DNA of 64,000 bases from Secundilactobacillus yichangensis (GTDB lineage Bacteria > Bacillota > Bacilli > Lactobacillales > Lactobacillaceae), in assembly GCF_016861565.1 (NCBI RefSeq), contig NZ_BOLK01000004.1:177836-241835 (forward strand). Direction: 5' to 3'. Positions 20,011-28,490 of this stretch are shown in pieces. The position numbers and the translations under genes are program-made. The first letter of the stretch is position 1; every line of letters starts with the position of its first letter. The notes beneath the pieces were generated by a model. The model saw nothing but the letters and a program-made list of their open reading frames with translations. It searched no databases and was not told where the DNA came from.

Positions 20011-20994
20011 GTGGAAGCCAACAATCAGATAGATGACATACGTGAAGAGCTAAATGAAATCCGTAAACAGGTTAACGCAGGTGAACTATTTCAATCACTC
20101 AGCGGCAGACTTGAGTCATTGGTCAATTCGGTAAAGTGTGAAACAACTGTAAGTGATGTACAGCTACCTGATGATAATGACGGGATTCGCGACTTACTGA
20201 CGCAGCTGAACGACCAGCTTAGAGATGAATCGCTAATCACCGTCAGTGATCAGCAAGTTCTTCAGTTGGTGCGGCATATTGGATCACCTGATCCCAACGT
20301 TCGCGATAAGGGAATTTATTTCCTGTTTAACGATCTGATTCAGCAGCACTTACTTTCAGATCAGCAAATGACAATGGTCGTGCGCTATTTAACCAGTGAT
20401 ACGGTCCTTTTCGCTCACATCCTTGAACCTGAAAACGACGCTGTCTACCAGCGGGCATTCGCGGTGCTGTTACTTTCAGTCATGATGTATGCCGATCGTG
20501 CCGGCTACCACTTTTTGGACCAGGATTTGGTCAATCAAGTTGTTGATCAGTTGGCGTTATACATGGTGTTAGAAGCAGATACTCGCGGTTTTATTAAAAC
20601 TAACGGCTGGGCCCATGCATTCACCCATATCGGTAATTTGCTGGACGAACTGTCAGAGCGTGAGCATTTGAAGCGGGCGGATAAACTTTTTCTCATGGCA
20701 ATCATCATTGAGCGGTATAAGACGTTAGACGGTCCCTTAATTTTTGGGGAACCGCAGCGCTTAGCTGGCTATCTCGCACGGCTGACGAATAAGAATCAAC
20801 TGTATGCCGACTACTTCTTGAAGCAGCTTAAACATTGGCGGCAGGAGTTAGTAGTGGTGCAGCAGCAGGAGAGTCAATCTGGCTGGAACCGGATCTATAA
20901 TCGTGGCCGGTTGATTGAGTCAATGATTGTCCGGCATGATTTCAACGACAGCATTATGCAATATTTGCGCTCAGTGATTGACTTTTTAGCTTAG
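20011..20994 (+). CDS. DUF2785 family protein
   Basis: This soluble protein has 327 aa. An N-terminal predicted coiled coil (residues about 1-45, IDDIREELNEIRKQV) precedes a mainly helical DUF2785 domain with the conserved GWAHAFTHIGNLLDEL segment near residue 200 and RAFAVLLLSVMMY before it. The function of DUF2785 is unknown. GTG 20011 follows a weak GGAG. Its stop overlaps the start of the GDPD gene by one base, so they are translated together. Confidence 0.8.
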   Translation: MEANNQIDDIREELNEIRKQVNAGELFQSLSGRLESLVNSVKCETTVSDVQLPDDNDGIRDLLTQLNDQLRDESLITVSDQQVLQLVRHIGSPDPNVRDKGIYFLFNDLIQQHLLSDQQMTMVVRYLTSDTVLFAHILEPENDAVYQRAFAVLLLSVMMYADRAGYHFLDQDLVNQVVDQLALYMVLEADTRGFIKTNGWAHAFTHIGNLLDELSEREHLKRADKLFLMAIIIERYKTLDGPLIFGEPQRLAGYLARLTNKNQLYADYFLKQLKHWRQELVVVQQQESQSGWNRIYNRGRLIESMIVRHDFNDSIMQYLRSVIDFLA

Positions 20995-22664
20995 TGAGTG
21001 AAAGGGTGAAACCAATCAATTATTATCGACGTTTATTTCAAACGAGTTATCAATTATTAAAGGTGCGGGTGATTAACCTCGGCTGGCTCCTGTTGCTGGC
21101 AATCTTAGTTACACTGCATATTCTCATGTTGAATCCAGGTTTAGTAGCCACCAAAGTGATCCTGATTATTGGTTTTTTATCAGGATTAATTTTTGAGTTG
21201 AACTTGATCTTAACCGCCTTTACGACCAATAAAACTATTTTGAATCAAACTGACCTCCTGATGCTGACGTCGTGGCACAGATTAGGCAAGCGCTGGCTGC
21301 AGTTAACGAGCCTGGTGGTTTTACTGGCAGTTTTATGGTTACCATTTGGGGATGCCGGTTTTACGGCACCAGTACTTAACTTAGTGATGCTGCCCATCAA
21401 GTGGGTGGACACGGTTGTCTTGCAGCGCCGAATCGTGGTTGCAGTTCTTATTGTGTTATACGGGATTGTACTGTATGGTTTTCTCAAATTGCTGGGTTTC
21501 TTGCGAGTGACGGTCAAGCCGGAATTGGTACCGATCAATGGCTGGCACCGGCTAGTGTGGTTCTTGCGCCCGCTGGTAGCTATTTGGCTGCCAATGTCAA
21601 TTATTGACCACCTGGTTGTTCACGCTTTGCGCGGCTTAAGCAGTCTGCTTTCAAATGGGGTCGGTAATGGTACTAGTCTGGTCACCTTGGTTGTGGTAAT
21701 TATCTTCTCACTGATCAGCCTTAGTCTTTTTTTGTTGGCGATGGTCTGGGAGTCGGTTGCGCAACCGGATTTTCAGCCGGAATTTTCGGAGGACGAAGCC
21801 CATTTGCACAGCATGGCCTGGTTCCCAACGGGATTAGTCATGCTTTTAATTATTCTTTTTGGGTTTCAAGCCTTTCATTTTGGTTCGGTTGCAGCTTCAC
21901 CGAGTCTGACGATTGCACACCGCGGAGTGATCGGTAACAATGGTATTCCCAATTCACTGGATGCCTTTGAACGGACCGTGAGACATCAGCCAAATTTTGT
22001 TGAAATTGATGTTCAAGAAACCAAGGACGGTCAATTTGTTGTTTCTCACGGTGAAGATGTGAACTTAAAAACCGAAACTGGCGCAAAAATTTCAAACATT
22101 CAGAAGTTAACGTTGAATCAGCTTAAAAAAAATCGTGCTGAAAAAGACGGGAAAACAACCAAAATTATTAGTCTAGCCAGTTATTTAACAGCAGCTAAAA
22201 AAGAGAATCAGCGGTTGATCGTTGAAATTAAAGTGACGCCTCGTGACAGTTCTGATATGGTTCAGCGCTTTGCTGCGCAGTATGGTAGCCAGCTGATTGC
22301 CAATCATGATTTTGTGCACACCATGAGTTATCAAGCTGTTCTTAAGCTGAAACAGTTAGACCCCAATCTGATTGTGGGCTATATTGTGCCGCTGAACGTG
22401 ATGTCGATTAAAAATTTGCCTGCCGATTTTTATTCCTTGCAGGCAATCGGTCTGAATACGACCATGATTCGACAGGCCCATTCCATCGGAGCGCCAGTTT
22501 TTGTTTGGACACCCGATAAGATTGCTGACATGCAGATCATGCGGGTGCTTGGGGTGGATGGTCAAATTACCAACCAGACAACTAAGCTTCAGCAAGTTAA
22601 TCGTCAGCCCGTCAAACAGTTTAATTGGGCAATCGTTGAAAATGTCGTGAACCAGTTCTGTTAA
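20994..22664 (+). CDS. Membrane-anchored glycerophosphodiester phosphodiesterase
   Basis: This protein has 556 aa. The first 300 residues hold about eight membrane helices (GDPD membrane domain), and the last 250 form a GDPD catalytic TIM barrel. Catalytic signatures are AHRGV near residue 306, VEIDVQETKDG (Glu and Asp metal ligands), the SHGEDVNL histidine, and VEIKV further on. The usual HRG...ENT reads PNS here. It would cleave glycerophosphodiesters or lipoteichoic-acid-like chains outside or at the membrane; the exact substrate is unknown. GTG start overlaps the DUF2785 stop. Confidence 0.9.
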   Translation: MSERVKPINYYRRLFQTSYQLLKVRVINLGWLLLLAILVTLHILMLNPGLVATKVILIIGFLSGLIFELNLILTAFTTNKTILNQTDLLMLTSWHRLGKRWLQLTSLVVLLAVLWLPFGDAGFTAPVLNLVMLPIKWVDTVVLQRRIVVAVLIVLYGIVLYGFLKLLGFLRVTVKPELVPINGWHRLVWFLRPLVAIWLPMSIIDHLVVHALRGLSSLLSNGVGNGTSLVTLVVVIIFSLISLSLFLLAMVWESVAQPDFQPEFSEDEAHLHSMAWFPTGLVMLLIILFGFQAFHFGSVAASPSLTIAHRGVIGNNGIPNSLDAFERTVRHQPNFVEIDVQETKDGQFVVSHGEDVNLKTETGAKISNIQKLTLNQLKKNRAEKDGKTTKIISLASYLTAAKKENQRLIVEIKVTPRDSSDMVQRFAAQYGSQLIANHDFVHTMSYQAVLKLKQLDPNLIVGYIVPLNVMSIKNLPADFYSLQAIGLNTTMIRQAHSIGAPVFVWTPDKIADMQIMRVLGVDGQITNQTTKLQQVNRQPVKQFNWAIVENVVNQFC

Positions 22665-22698
22665 TTTCACGTATTTAGCTCTATAAGGAGCTGATAAT

Positions 22699-23271
22699 AT
22701 GACGACGAGATGTCCGTGGGCTGAGAAAAGTCCGCAATTATTGATCTACCATGATTTAGAGTGGGGTGTACCGGTTCGCGATGAGCGGCAGCTGTTTGAA
22801 AATCTATCTTTGGAGATATTTCAAGCAGGGTTAGCTTGGCATTTGATTTTGAAATACCGGGAAGCTTTAAGGGGAGCCTTTGAACAGTTTGAGCCGGATA
22901 AATTAGCTCAAATTACACCCGGTCAGCTACAGGCACTGCATCATGATAAGCGCATTATTCGTAATCAGCAGAAAATTGACGCTGTCATTGAGAACGCGAG
23001 GGTACTCAGCAGTCTGCATGAATTAGGCTGGACTTTAAGTGATGCCTTGTGGCAGCACGTTAACGGAACGCCGTTAGATCATCATCTAAAACCGGCCGAA
23101 ACATTGGCGAGTGACTGGTTTGTAGCTGAATTAGCTCAGACCTTACGACAACTTGGGTTTAAACGAATTGGGCCGAAGACTTGTTATTCGCTGTTGCAGG
23201 CTTCCGGTATCGTTAATGATCATTTAGCGGATTGTTACCGCCACGATGAAATTGCTCAAACAGCATCGTAA
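22699..23271 (+). CDS. tag: DNA-3-methyladenine glycosylase I
   Basis: This enzyme removes 3-methyladenine from alkylated DNA. It is 190 aa, the Tag family size. The zinc-snap ligands of the family can all be found: Cys5 in RCPW, His in YHDLEWG, and His and Cys in NDHLADC near the C-terminus. A TAAGGAG site precedes the ATG. It lies 34 bases after the GDPD gene and is followed by a bidirectional terminator. Confidence 0.95.
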   Translation: MTTRCPWAEKSPQLLIYHDLEWGVPVRDERQLFENLSLEIFQAGLAWHLILKYREALRGAFEQFEPDKLAQITPGQLQALHHDKRIIRNQQKIDAVIENARVLSSLHELGWTLSDALWQHVNGTPLDHHLKPAETLASDWFVAELAQTLRQLGFKRIGPKTCYSLLQASGIVNDHLADCYRHDEIAQTAS

Positions 23272-23280
23272 AAACAAATC

Positions 23281-23320
23281 AAAAACGAGATCACTCAAAA
23301 TCTTGAGTGACCTCGTTTTT
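23281..23320. terminator. Bidirectional terminator between tag and usp
   Basis: AAAACGAG-TCACTCAA pairs with TTGAGTGA-CTCGTTTT across AATC. An A tract and a T tract flank the stem, serving the convergent tag and usp genes. Confidence 0.94.
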
Positions 23321-23331
23321 AGTTATTAGAA

Positions 23332-23817
23332 TTAATTTTCGGCTTTCTTTCTAGGTTGTTTAGCTGGCTTATTTTCCAAGTCTGTCCGCACAACCAGAAC
23401 GTCACAAATCGCTGTACGAGTAACGTATTCAGTAACTGAACCAATCAATAACCGTTCTACGGCGTTTAAACCTGTAGCACCGATCATGATTAAATCAATA
23501 CCTAACTTCTTAGGCATGTCACGAGCGATGATGGTCTTTGGTGCACCATATTCAATCGAGTAGTCAACGCTGCTAACGCCAGCATCTTTTGCTTGTTGAA
23601 TGTACTTGTCCAAGGTCTTCTTGGCAGTATCGGTTACTTCTTCTACCATAGTAGTGTCGAAACTAGAAATATTTTGAAATGCCCGGGTATCCACAACGTG
23701 GACCAAGTGCAGGTCAGAATCGTTCCGCTTGGCAACGGCCACAGCTTTTTCGAATGCTAACTCGGCTTCGTAAGAACCATCAACTGGAACTAAGATGTGC
23801 TTATATTGTTGTAACAT
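23332..23817 (-). CDS. Universal stress protein
   Basis: This UspA-family protein has 161 aa, a single domain starting YKHILVPVDGS. The ATP-binding pattern G-2x-G-9x-GS is present as GATGLNAVERLLIGS near residues 119-133, so it is of the ATP-binding class. The C-terminus is a short basic tail (KPAKQPRKK). The small membrane protein and the 6S/Lacto-usp RNA lie upstream on the same strand. An AGAGAGGTGAG site precedes the ATG. Confidence 0.95.
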   Translation of the reverse strand: MLQQYKHILVPVDGSYEAELAFEKAVAVAKRNDSDLHLVHVVDTRAFQNISSFDTTMVEEVTDTAKKTLDKYIQQAKDAGVSSVDYSIEYGAPKTIIARDMPKKLGIDLIMIGATGLNAVERLLIGSVTEYVTRTAICDVLVVRTDLENKPAKQPRKKAEN

Positions 23818-23895
23818 GATGACTCACCTCTCTCTACTTGTTACCTCTATTTTACGTTATTTTACGCCAAATAAAAAGAGAAATGTAAACCGTTT

Positions 23896-24186
23896 TCATT
23901 TAATTTTCGGAAAGAAGTGAACCAGCATTAATTGAATGGCTAAAATATCAAGCACACCAAGTAATAATGTCATGGAAATAAAGACGTCGTTTTGCATAAC
24001 GGTAGCAACTGCGGCGATTATGCCAACAACGAATAATGACCAGCCTGAAAACTTAACGATGCCCGATAAATTCGGGTTTTCTTCGGGATGGAAAACCAAG
24101 AATGGCCGGTGAGTATGGGTAAGGAAAAACCACCCAAGAAAAAAGGTCAATAACACGTACAGAATCATTAAAATATTAATAACCAC
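23896..24186 (-). CDS. Small membrane protein of the Lacto-usp locus
   Basis: This hypothetical protein has 96 aa and three predicted membrane helices (residues about 3-22, 45-66 and 68-90). I chose GTG 24186, seven bases after GGAGG; longer frames begin in or next to the terminator of the upstream RNA. It is transcribed with or just ahead of usp, with no clear terminator between. A hypothetical gene followed by usp is the context described for Lacto-usp RNAs. Its function is unknown. Confidence 0.75.
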   Translation of the reverse strand: MVINILMILYVLLTFFLGWFFLTHTHRPFLVFHPEENPNLSGIVKFSGWSLFVVGIIAAVATVMQNDVFISMTLLLGVLDILAIQLMLVHFFPKIK

Positions 24187-24225
24187 AAGGAAACCTCCAG
24201 GCTTTACGCCGCTTTTTGTCATAAA

Positions 24226-24474
24226 ATAAAAAAGCTGGCTTACAAGGTGCAAGCCAGCCCCAAAGTGTTGCCACTTTGAAGATCTAATAGTGCCGTTAAT
24301 TTGTCCGATAGGTTTTGGCCCGCTGATAAGCAGGTGGGACGGGTATATCTGCGTTCATGCTACCAAGTGTAAAAGGCCTGCAATCCGGAAGAGTTAACCC
24401 ATGTCCCAATGTAACATTAGTTGTTCGGCAAACACGTATGTGGACAACGCGCACACCCTAGAACTTGTCTATAT
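24226..24474 (-). ncRNA. ssrS: 6S RNA / Lacto-usp RNA
   Basis: A minus-strand RNA of about 250 bases is inferred from three features. An extended -10 (TGCTAAGAT) lies near 24480. A long imperfect self-complementary rod includes TTGTCC/GGACAA, TCTA/TAGA and GGGACATGGGT with ACCCGTCCC. A terminator stem GCTGGCTT/AAGCCAGC (24234-24258) ends in T. The neighbours fit: 6S RNA lies beside rarA in Bacillus, and the Lacto-usp motif, later regarded as lactobacillar 6S RNA, lies upstream of a hypothetical gene and usp. 6S RNA binds the RNA polymerase holoenzyme. Ends are approximate. Confidence 0.78.
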
Positions 24475-24521
24475 CTTAGCATATTTCAGCCAATATTGCC
24501 ATTTTGATCTTCTTAGGTGCG

Positions 24522-25799
24522 TTAGCCTTTGGCGTGCTGTGCCTTTCGCAACCGTTCATACTGCTGTGCCAGCGCGGTTTCAAATTTACCGTTGGTTTTT
24601 GGCTCATAATATTGTGCATTTTTAATCTTATCAGGCAGATACTGCTGTTTAACCCAGTCGTTTTTAAAGCTGTGCGGGTATTTATAATCTACCCCGTGAC
24701 CGAGGTCAGCAGCACCTTTATAGTGTGAATCTTTCAGGTGAGCAGGAATATCGCCGTAATGACCAGAGCTGATATCAGCCATCGCAGCGTCAATGGCCAT
24801 GATACCCGAATTGGATTTGGGTGACAGACACAGCTCAATTACTGCATCGGCCAGTGGAATTCTGGCTTCAGGGAAGCCTAACCGTTGCGCTGCCGTTACG
24901 GCCTCAACGACCCGGGCAGCTGCCGGCGGGTTAGCCAGGCCAATGTCTTCATAAGCAATTACCGTCAGCCGTCGGGCAATGGTTGGCAAGTCGCCCGCCG
25001 TTACCAGCCGAGCTAAATAGTGTAATGCTGCATCAGTGTCACTGCCACGAATTGATTTTTGAAAGGCGGAAATGACATCGTAATGGGCATCGCCGTCCTT
25101 GTCATGGCTGAAGGCTTTCTTTTGCAGGCACTCTTCGATGATTGGCAAAGTGAGGTGAATGACACCATCTGTAGGATCAGTGGACTTAGCCGCTAATTCT
25201 AAGCCGTTCAAGGCACTTCTGAGGTCACCATTTGTGGCTGTGGCTAAAAGGTTCTCGGCTTCTGGTGCTAAATCAATTTGCTGATTACCCAAACCGTTTT
25301 CTTTATCAGTTAGGGCACGGTCAATTGCGGTTCGGATGTCGTCTGGCATCAGTGGCTTTACTTCGAAAATTTGCGTTCGGCTGCGAATAGCTGGATTAAT
25401 ACTGATGTAGGGATTCTCAGTGGTTGCCCCAATCAGTACGATCCGACCGTTTTCCAAGTGGGGCAGTAAAAAGTCCTGCTTGGCTTTATCCAGCCGGTGA
25501 ATTTCGTCTAACAACAGGATTACCGTACCGCTCATCTTGGCTTCTTCAGCCACAATTTGGAGGTCCTTTTTTGAATCTGTAGCAGCGTTTAATTTTCGAA
25601 AGGCATATTTCGTTGAACCAGCTATGGCACTGGCAATACTAGTTTTACCGGTACCAGGTGGTCCGTAAAGAATCATTGACGACAGCATTTTAGCTTTGAC
25701 CATTCGGGAGATAATTTTGCCCGGACCCACTAAGTGCTGCTGCCCGACCACGTCTTCGATCCGCTGTGGTCGCATGCGGTAAGCTAAAGGTTGTGGCAT
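24522..25799 (-). CDS. rarA: Replication-associated recombination protein A
   Basis: This is a MgsA/WRNIP1-type AAA+ ATPase acting at stalled replication forks, 425 aa. The start PLAYRMRPQRIEDVVGQQH is typical. Walker A GPPGTGKTS is near residue 46 and Walker B LLLDEIHRL near residue 96; sensor motif GATTENP follows. The C-terminal third is the tetramerisation domain. It follows the DUF1694 gene by 22 bases. Its 3' end borders the promoter of the 6S RNA on the same strand. Confidence 0.96.
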   Translation of the reverse strand: MPQPLAYRMRPQRIEDVVGQQHLVGPGKIISRMVKAKMLSSMILYGPPGTGKTSIASAIAGSTKYAFRKLNAATDSKKDLQIVAEEAKMSGTVILLLDEIHRLDKAKQDFLLPHLENGRIVLIGATTENPYISINPAIRSRTQIFEVKPLMPDDIRTAIDRALTDKENGLGNQQIDLAPEAENLLATATNGDLRSALNGLELAAKSTDPTDGVIHLTLPIIEECLQKKAFSHDKDGDAHYDVISAFQKSIRGSDTDAALHYLARLVTAGDLPTIARRLTVIAYEDIGLANPPAAARVVEAVTAAQRLGFPEARIPLADAVIELCLSPKSNSGIMAIDAAMADISSGHYGDIPAHLKDSHYKGAADLGHGVDYKYPHSFKNDWVKQQYLPDKIKNAQYYEPKTNGKFETALAQQYERLRKAQHAKG

Positions 25800-25821
25800 A
25801 GTTTGACTTCTTTCAAATAAT

Positions 25822-26292
25822 TTAAAGACCGAGGTGTTTCTTCATTTTAGTCCAGAAGGTTGTTTGAGCTGATTGGGGCTTCGGTTGCTCATCTGCTGGT
25901 TGTTGGGCAGTCTTATCTTCAACTTTAATCGGATATTGATTAATTGCCGTTTTTGAAACCACGACTAATCCTGAATCGGTGGGGTTATTCCCGTAAAAAT
26001 CATCTTGAACGATGGTGAATGCCCGTTGAAGCTGACCGGCGATTTGTAAATAGGGTTTCAGAGCGGTCATTCCAGTGTGACCGTTAAAAATCACCTGGTA
26101 ATCTGGATGAGCATTCAATTCTGCTTGAAACGCTGACAGATATTCGGTCTTTTGAAGCTGTTGGATCGACATCAGCAGTGATACCCGTTCGCGAAACGTG
26201 CCCAGGTAGGTTCGCTGCTCATCAGGATGCAGCTTTGGCGGCCCGTACATGGCGTTATCCAAGTGAGACGTCATTTGATCTTTGTCAGGCAT
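25822..26292 (-). CDS. DUF1694 family protein (YueI-like)
   Basis: This 156-aa soluble protein matches the YueI/DUF1694 family (YLGTFRERVSLLMSIQQL, then HPDYQVIFNGHTGM). Its function is unknown; the fold is related to pelota/ribosomal L7Ae-type proteins in annotations of this family. I chose ATG 26292 (MPDKDQ); the longer frame would run into the divergent gene's promoter region. The ribosome site is weak. It is the first gene of an operon with rarA. Confidence 0.8.
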   Translation of the reverse strand: MPDKDQMTSHLDNAMYGPPKLHPDEQRTYLGTFRERVSLLMSIQQLQKTEYLSAFQAELNAHPDYQVIFNGHTGMTALKPYLQIAGQLQRAFTIVQDDFYGNNPTDSGLVVVSKTAINQYPIKVEDKTAQQPADEQPKPQSAQTTFWTKMKKHLGL

Positions 26293-26377
26293 TGCGTAAC
26301 ACCAACTTTCATTAATAGTAAGACTATTGTAACATGTCTGTATGAACACAGACACCATGAAGAACGGGGGAGAGACT

Positions 26378-26974
26378 TTGTTTAATGATTCTGATTTTCA
26401 GGCTTTTGACGATCCAACGTTAGGGGGAAGAATGGCCGGTATTCGCAGCGAAATCGACCCAAAATTTGACGCCTTAGCACCGTTAGTGATTGAAACACTG
26501 GGTTTTCAAACGCCGATTTACGCCCACGTTGCTAAACATTTACGCCGGCACAAGAATCCGCCGATGAATACGTGGATCGCTTTTAGTACCAACAAGCGGG
26601 GTTATAAAATGAATCCGCATATTATGGTCGGTTTTTGGGACGACCGGCTGTTCGTTTGGCTGGCTAGCCTAGCTGAAGCTAAGGAGCGGGCACAAATGAT
26701 TCAGCGATTATCGCGGCTATTACCGGAACTGGCTAAGCTTAATGATCACTATGATGTTAGTCCAAATCACATGGCGAAAACTTTTAGCCCAATTTCGGCT
26801 AGGAAATTAGACAAGCAACTAACGCGCTACCAACAGGTAAAACAAGCTGATTTTTTAGTCGGCCGTCAGTGGTTGCGTGGCGACGCAATCTTTGCTGATC
26901 CTACGCAGGTTGAACGGGAGGTTCTGGCAACTGTCACAGATCTGCGGCCGTTTTTTAACCAGTTAATTCAATAG
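26378..26974 (+). CDS. YktB/UPF0637 (DUF1054) family protein
   Basis: This 198-aa protein begins FNDSDFQAFDDPTLGGRM and contains the family's HIMVGFWDDRLFVWLASLAEA segment. The function of the family is unknown. TTG 26378 follows GGGGGAGAGA; an ATG 36 bases earlier lacks a ribosome site. It is divergent from the DUF1694-rarA operon and convergent with rpsD. Confidence 0.85.
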   Translation: MFNDSDFQAFDDPTLGGRMAGIRSEIDPKFDALAPLVIETLGFQTPIYAHVAKHLRRHKNPPMNTWIAFSTNKRGYKMNPHIMVGFWDDRLFVWLASLAEAKERAQMIQRLSRLLPELAKLNDHYDVSPNHMAKTFSPISARKLDKQLTRYQQVKQADFLVGRQWLRGDAIFADPTQVEREVLATVTDLRPFFNQLIQ

Positions 26975-26984
26975 AAAATCAAAA

Positions 26985-27022
26985 AAAAGCAATTTGCACA
27001 TAACGTGCAAATTGCTTTTCTT
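26985..27022. terminator. Bidirectional terminator between yktB and rpsD
   Basis: AAAAGCAATTTGCAC (26985-26999) pairs perfectly with GTGCAAATTGCTTTT (27005-27019) across a five-base loop, with A and T tracts on the two sides. Confidence 0.95.
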
Positions 27023-27039
27023 TAGATAAACAACGCTTA

Positions 27040-27645
27040 TTAACGGTTGTAGTATTCAACGATAAGAGATTCATCGAGGTCTGCATCCAATTCTTCACGT
27101 TGTGGTAAACGAACCAGTTTACCTTCAAGCTTGTCAGCATCGAACTCAACGTATTGAGGACGACCAACAACGGCTTCAACGGCATCCTTGATGATTTGCA
27201 TATCCTTTGACTTTTCACGAACACTGATCACTTGACCAGGTTTAACTTCGTATGAAGGGATGTCAAGGCGCTTGCCATCAACGGTGATGTGACCATGGTT
27301 AACCAGTTGACGAGCTTGGCGACGAGTAGTAGCCAAACCTAAACGGTAAACCACGTTGTCTAAACGACGTTCGAGTAAGATCATGAAGTTAACACCATGC
27401 TTACCTTCGCGAATCTTACCTGCGCGAACGAATAAGTTGTGGAATTGACGTTCAGTCAAACCGTAGGTGAAACGCAGCTTTTGCTTTTCACGTAATTGGG
27501 TCCCATATTCGGAAAGCTTTGAACGACGGCCTTGGCCATGTTCGCCGGGTGCGAATGGACGACGTGCTAATTCTTTACCAGTACCTGAAAGTGAAACGCC
27601 AAGACGACGTGAAACGCGCCAGCTTGGTCCTGTATAACGTGACAT
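27040..27645 (-). CDS. rpsD: 30S ribosomal protein S4
   Basis: This primary 16S-binding protein of the small subunit has 201 aa. The S4 domain segment [25 protein letters not shown] is near residues 91-115. The N-terminus lacks the CxxC zinc motif, so this is the zinc-independent form. ATG 27645 follows TTGGAGGAAC; a longer frame upstream would read through the leader. The gene is monocistronic with its own promoter and a leader of about 155 bases. Confidence 0.97.
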   Translation of the reverse strand: MSRYTGPSWRVSRRLGVSLSGTGKELARRPFAPGEHGQGRRSKLSEYGTQLREKQKLRFTYGLTERQFHNLFVRAGKIREGKHGVNFMILLERRLDNVVYRLGLATTRRQARQLVNHGHITVDGKRLDIPSYEVKPGQVISVREKSKDMQIIKDAVEAVVGRPQYVEFDADKLEGKLVRLPQREELDADLDESLIVEYYNR

Positions 27646-27802
27646 AGATAGTTCCTCCAAAAATTTTAGTTGGAGTAAAATAATTTGACGTGAGTTTGAT
27701 ATTCGTGCAGATCCCTTTGCGGTTTTCGCCCTGTGCAGCCGCAGGTTACTTACCGAACCACCTTTTGGCAGTGATCTGTTGACGAGCTTACCGCTCACCG
27801 CT
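27646..27802 (-). promoter_or_regulatory. Structured rpsD leader, likely S4 autoregulatory
   Basis: About 155 untranslated bases lie between the promoter and the rpsD ATG. On the minus strand GAGC-GGTAA-GCTC forms a hairpin enclosed by GCAG..GGTGA with TCACTGC, and further pairing is possible downstream. S4 represses its own mRNA in Bacillus and E. coli through leader structures. That this leader does the same is inference. Confidence 0.5.
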
Positions 27803-27807
27803 GCATT

Positions 27808-27836
27808 ATTTTACACAATCGCCAGTATACAGCCAA
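27808..27836 (-). promoter_or_regulatory. rpsD promoter
   Basis: On the minus strand TTGGCT (27831-27836) and TAAAAT (27808-27813) are separated by 17 bases. Confidence 0.8.
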
Positions 27837-27839
27837 TTC

Positions 27840-28313
27840 CTACTGAATGTCAATATGTTTCAATAGGATAGCGGCGAATTGTTCCAGTTCTGTACGGTCA
27901 TTTTCAGTGAAACGGCCAATCTTTGGAGAGTCCAGATCCATGACGCCAATCTTCACGCCGTCCTTGGTAAGTGGAACTACCACTTCACTATTGCTGGCCG
28001 AATCGCAAGCAATGTGACCGGGAAACTGATGAACGTCCTCTACTAACTGGGACCGCTGCGTTTTCAAAGCAGTCCCGCAGACACCAGCACCGTTTTTAAT
28101 GTGCATGCAGGCTACATTGCCTTGGAAGGGGCCGAGCAGCAGTTCATCTTTCTTTGGCTGGTAGAGGTAAAAACCCGCCCAGTTTAGGTCAGCCATGCTT
28201 TGATTCAATAGGGCTGACGCGTTGGATAAGTTGGCAATCAAATTCGTTTCATTATATAGGAGCGCATCCAGCTGTTGATTCATCATTGAAACGGTGGTAT
28301 TTGTTTCCGTCAT
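27840..28313 (-). CDS. Free methionine-(R)-sulfoxide reductase (GAF domain)
   Basis: This 157-aa protein consists of one GAF domain. Three cysteines in family positions (VACM near residue 77, GVCG near 88, HIACDSASNSE near 112) identify the fRMsr/MsrC group, which reduces free methionine-R-sulfoxide using thioredoxin. It sits just upstream of the rpsD promoter on the same strand. The rpsD -35 element nearly touches its stop codon. Confidence 0.92.
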   Translation of the reverse strand: MTETNTTVSMMNQQLDALLYNETNLIANLSNASALLNQSMADLNWAGFYLYQPKKDELLLGPFQGNVACMHIKNGAGVCGTALKTQRSQLVEDVHQFPGHIACDSASNSEVVVPLTKDGVKIGVMDLDSPKIGRFTENDRTELEQFAAILLKHIDIQ

Positions 28314-28490
28314 TTTGATTACCCCTCACGTTTTAGTTTACGAATCTTGAAATTCGGGTGAAGCCTTTTCACAAGGTATGCTATAATTTAAACTGGTATA
28401 GATTTTAATGGGTATTTGATGAAAAATCAATCATAATCTATCTAAATATACATATAAAAGTGTATTTTGGTAACGAAGGATGGGGATTAG

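Noticed and set aside
20994..22664. Frameshift or decay of the GDPD because PNS replaces ENT
   Set aside because: All metal and acid-base residues remain and the frame is full length, so it is a family variant.
24401..24728. Two 74-aa plus-strand frames
   Set aside because: They lie opposite the 6S RNA and the end of rarA and have no homology or start signals that I can see.
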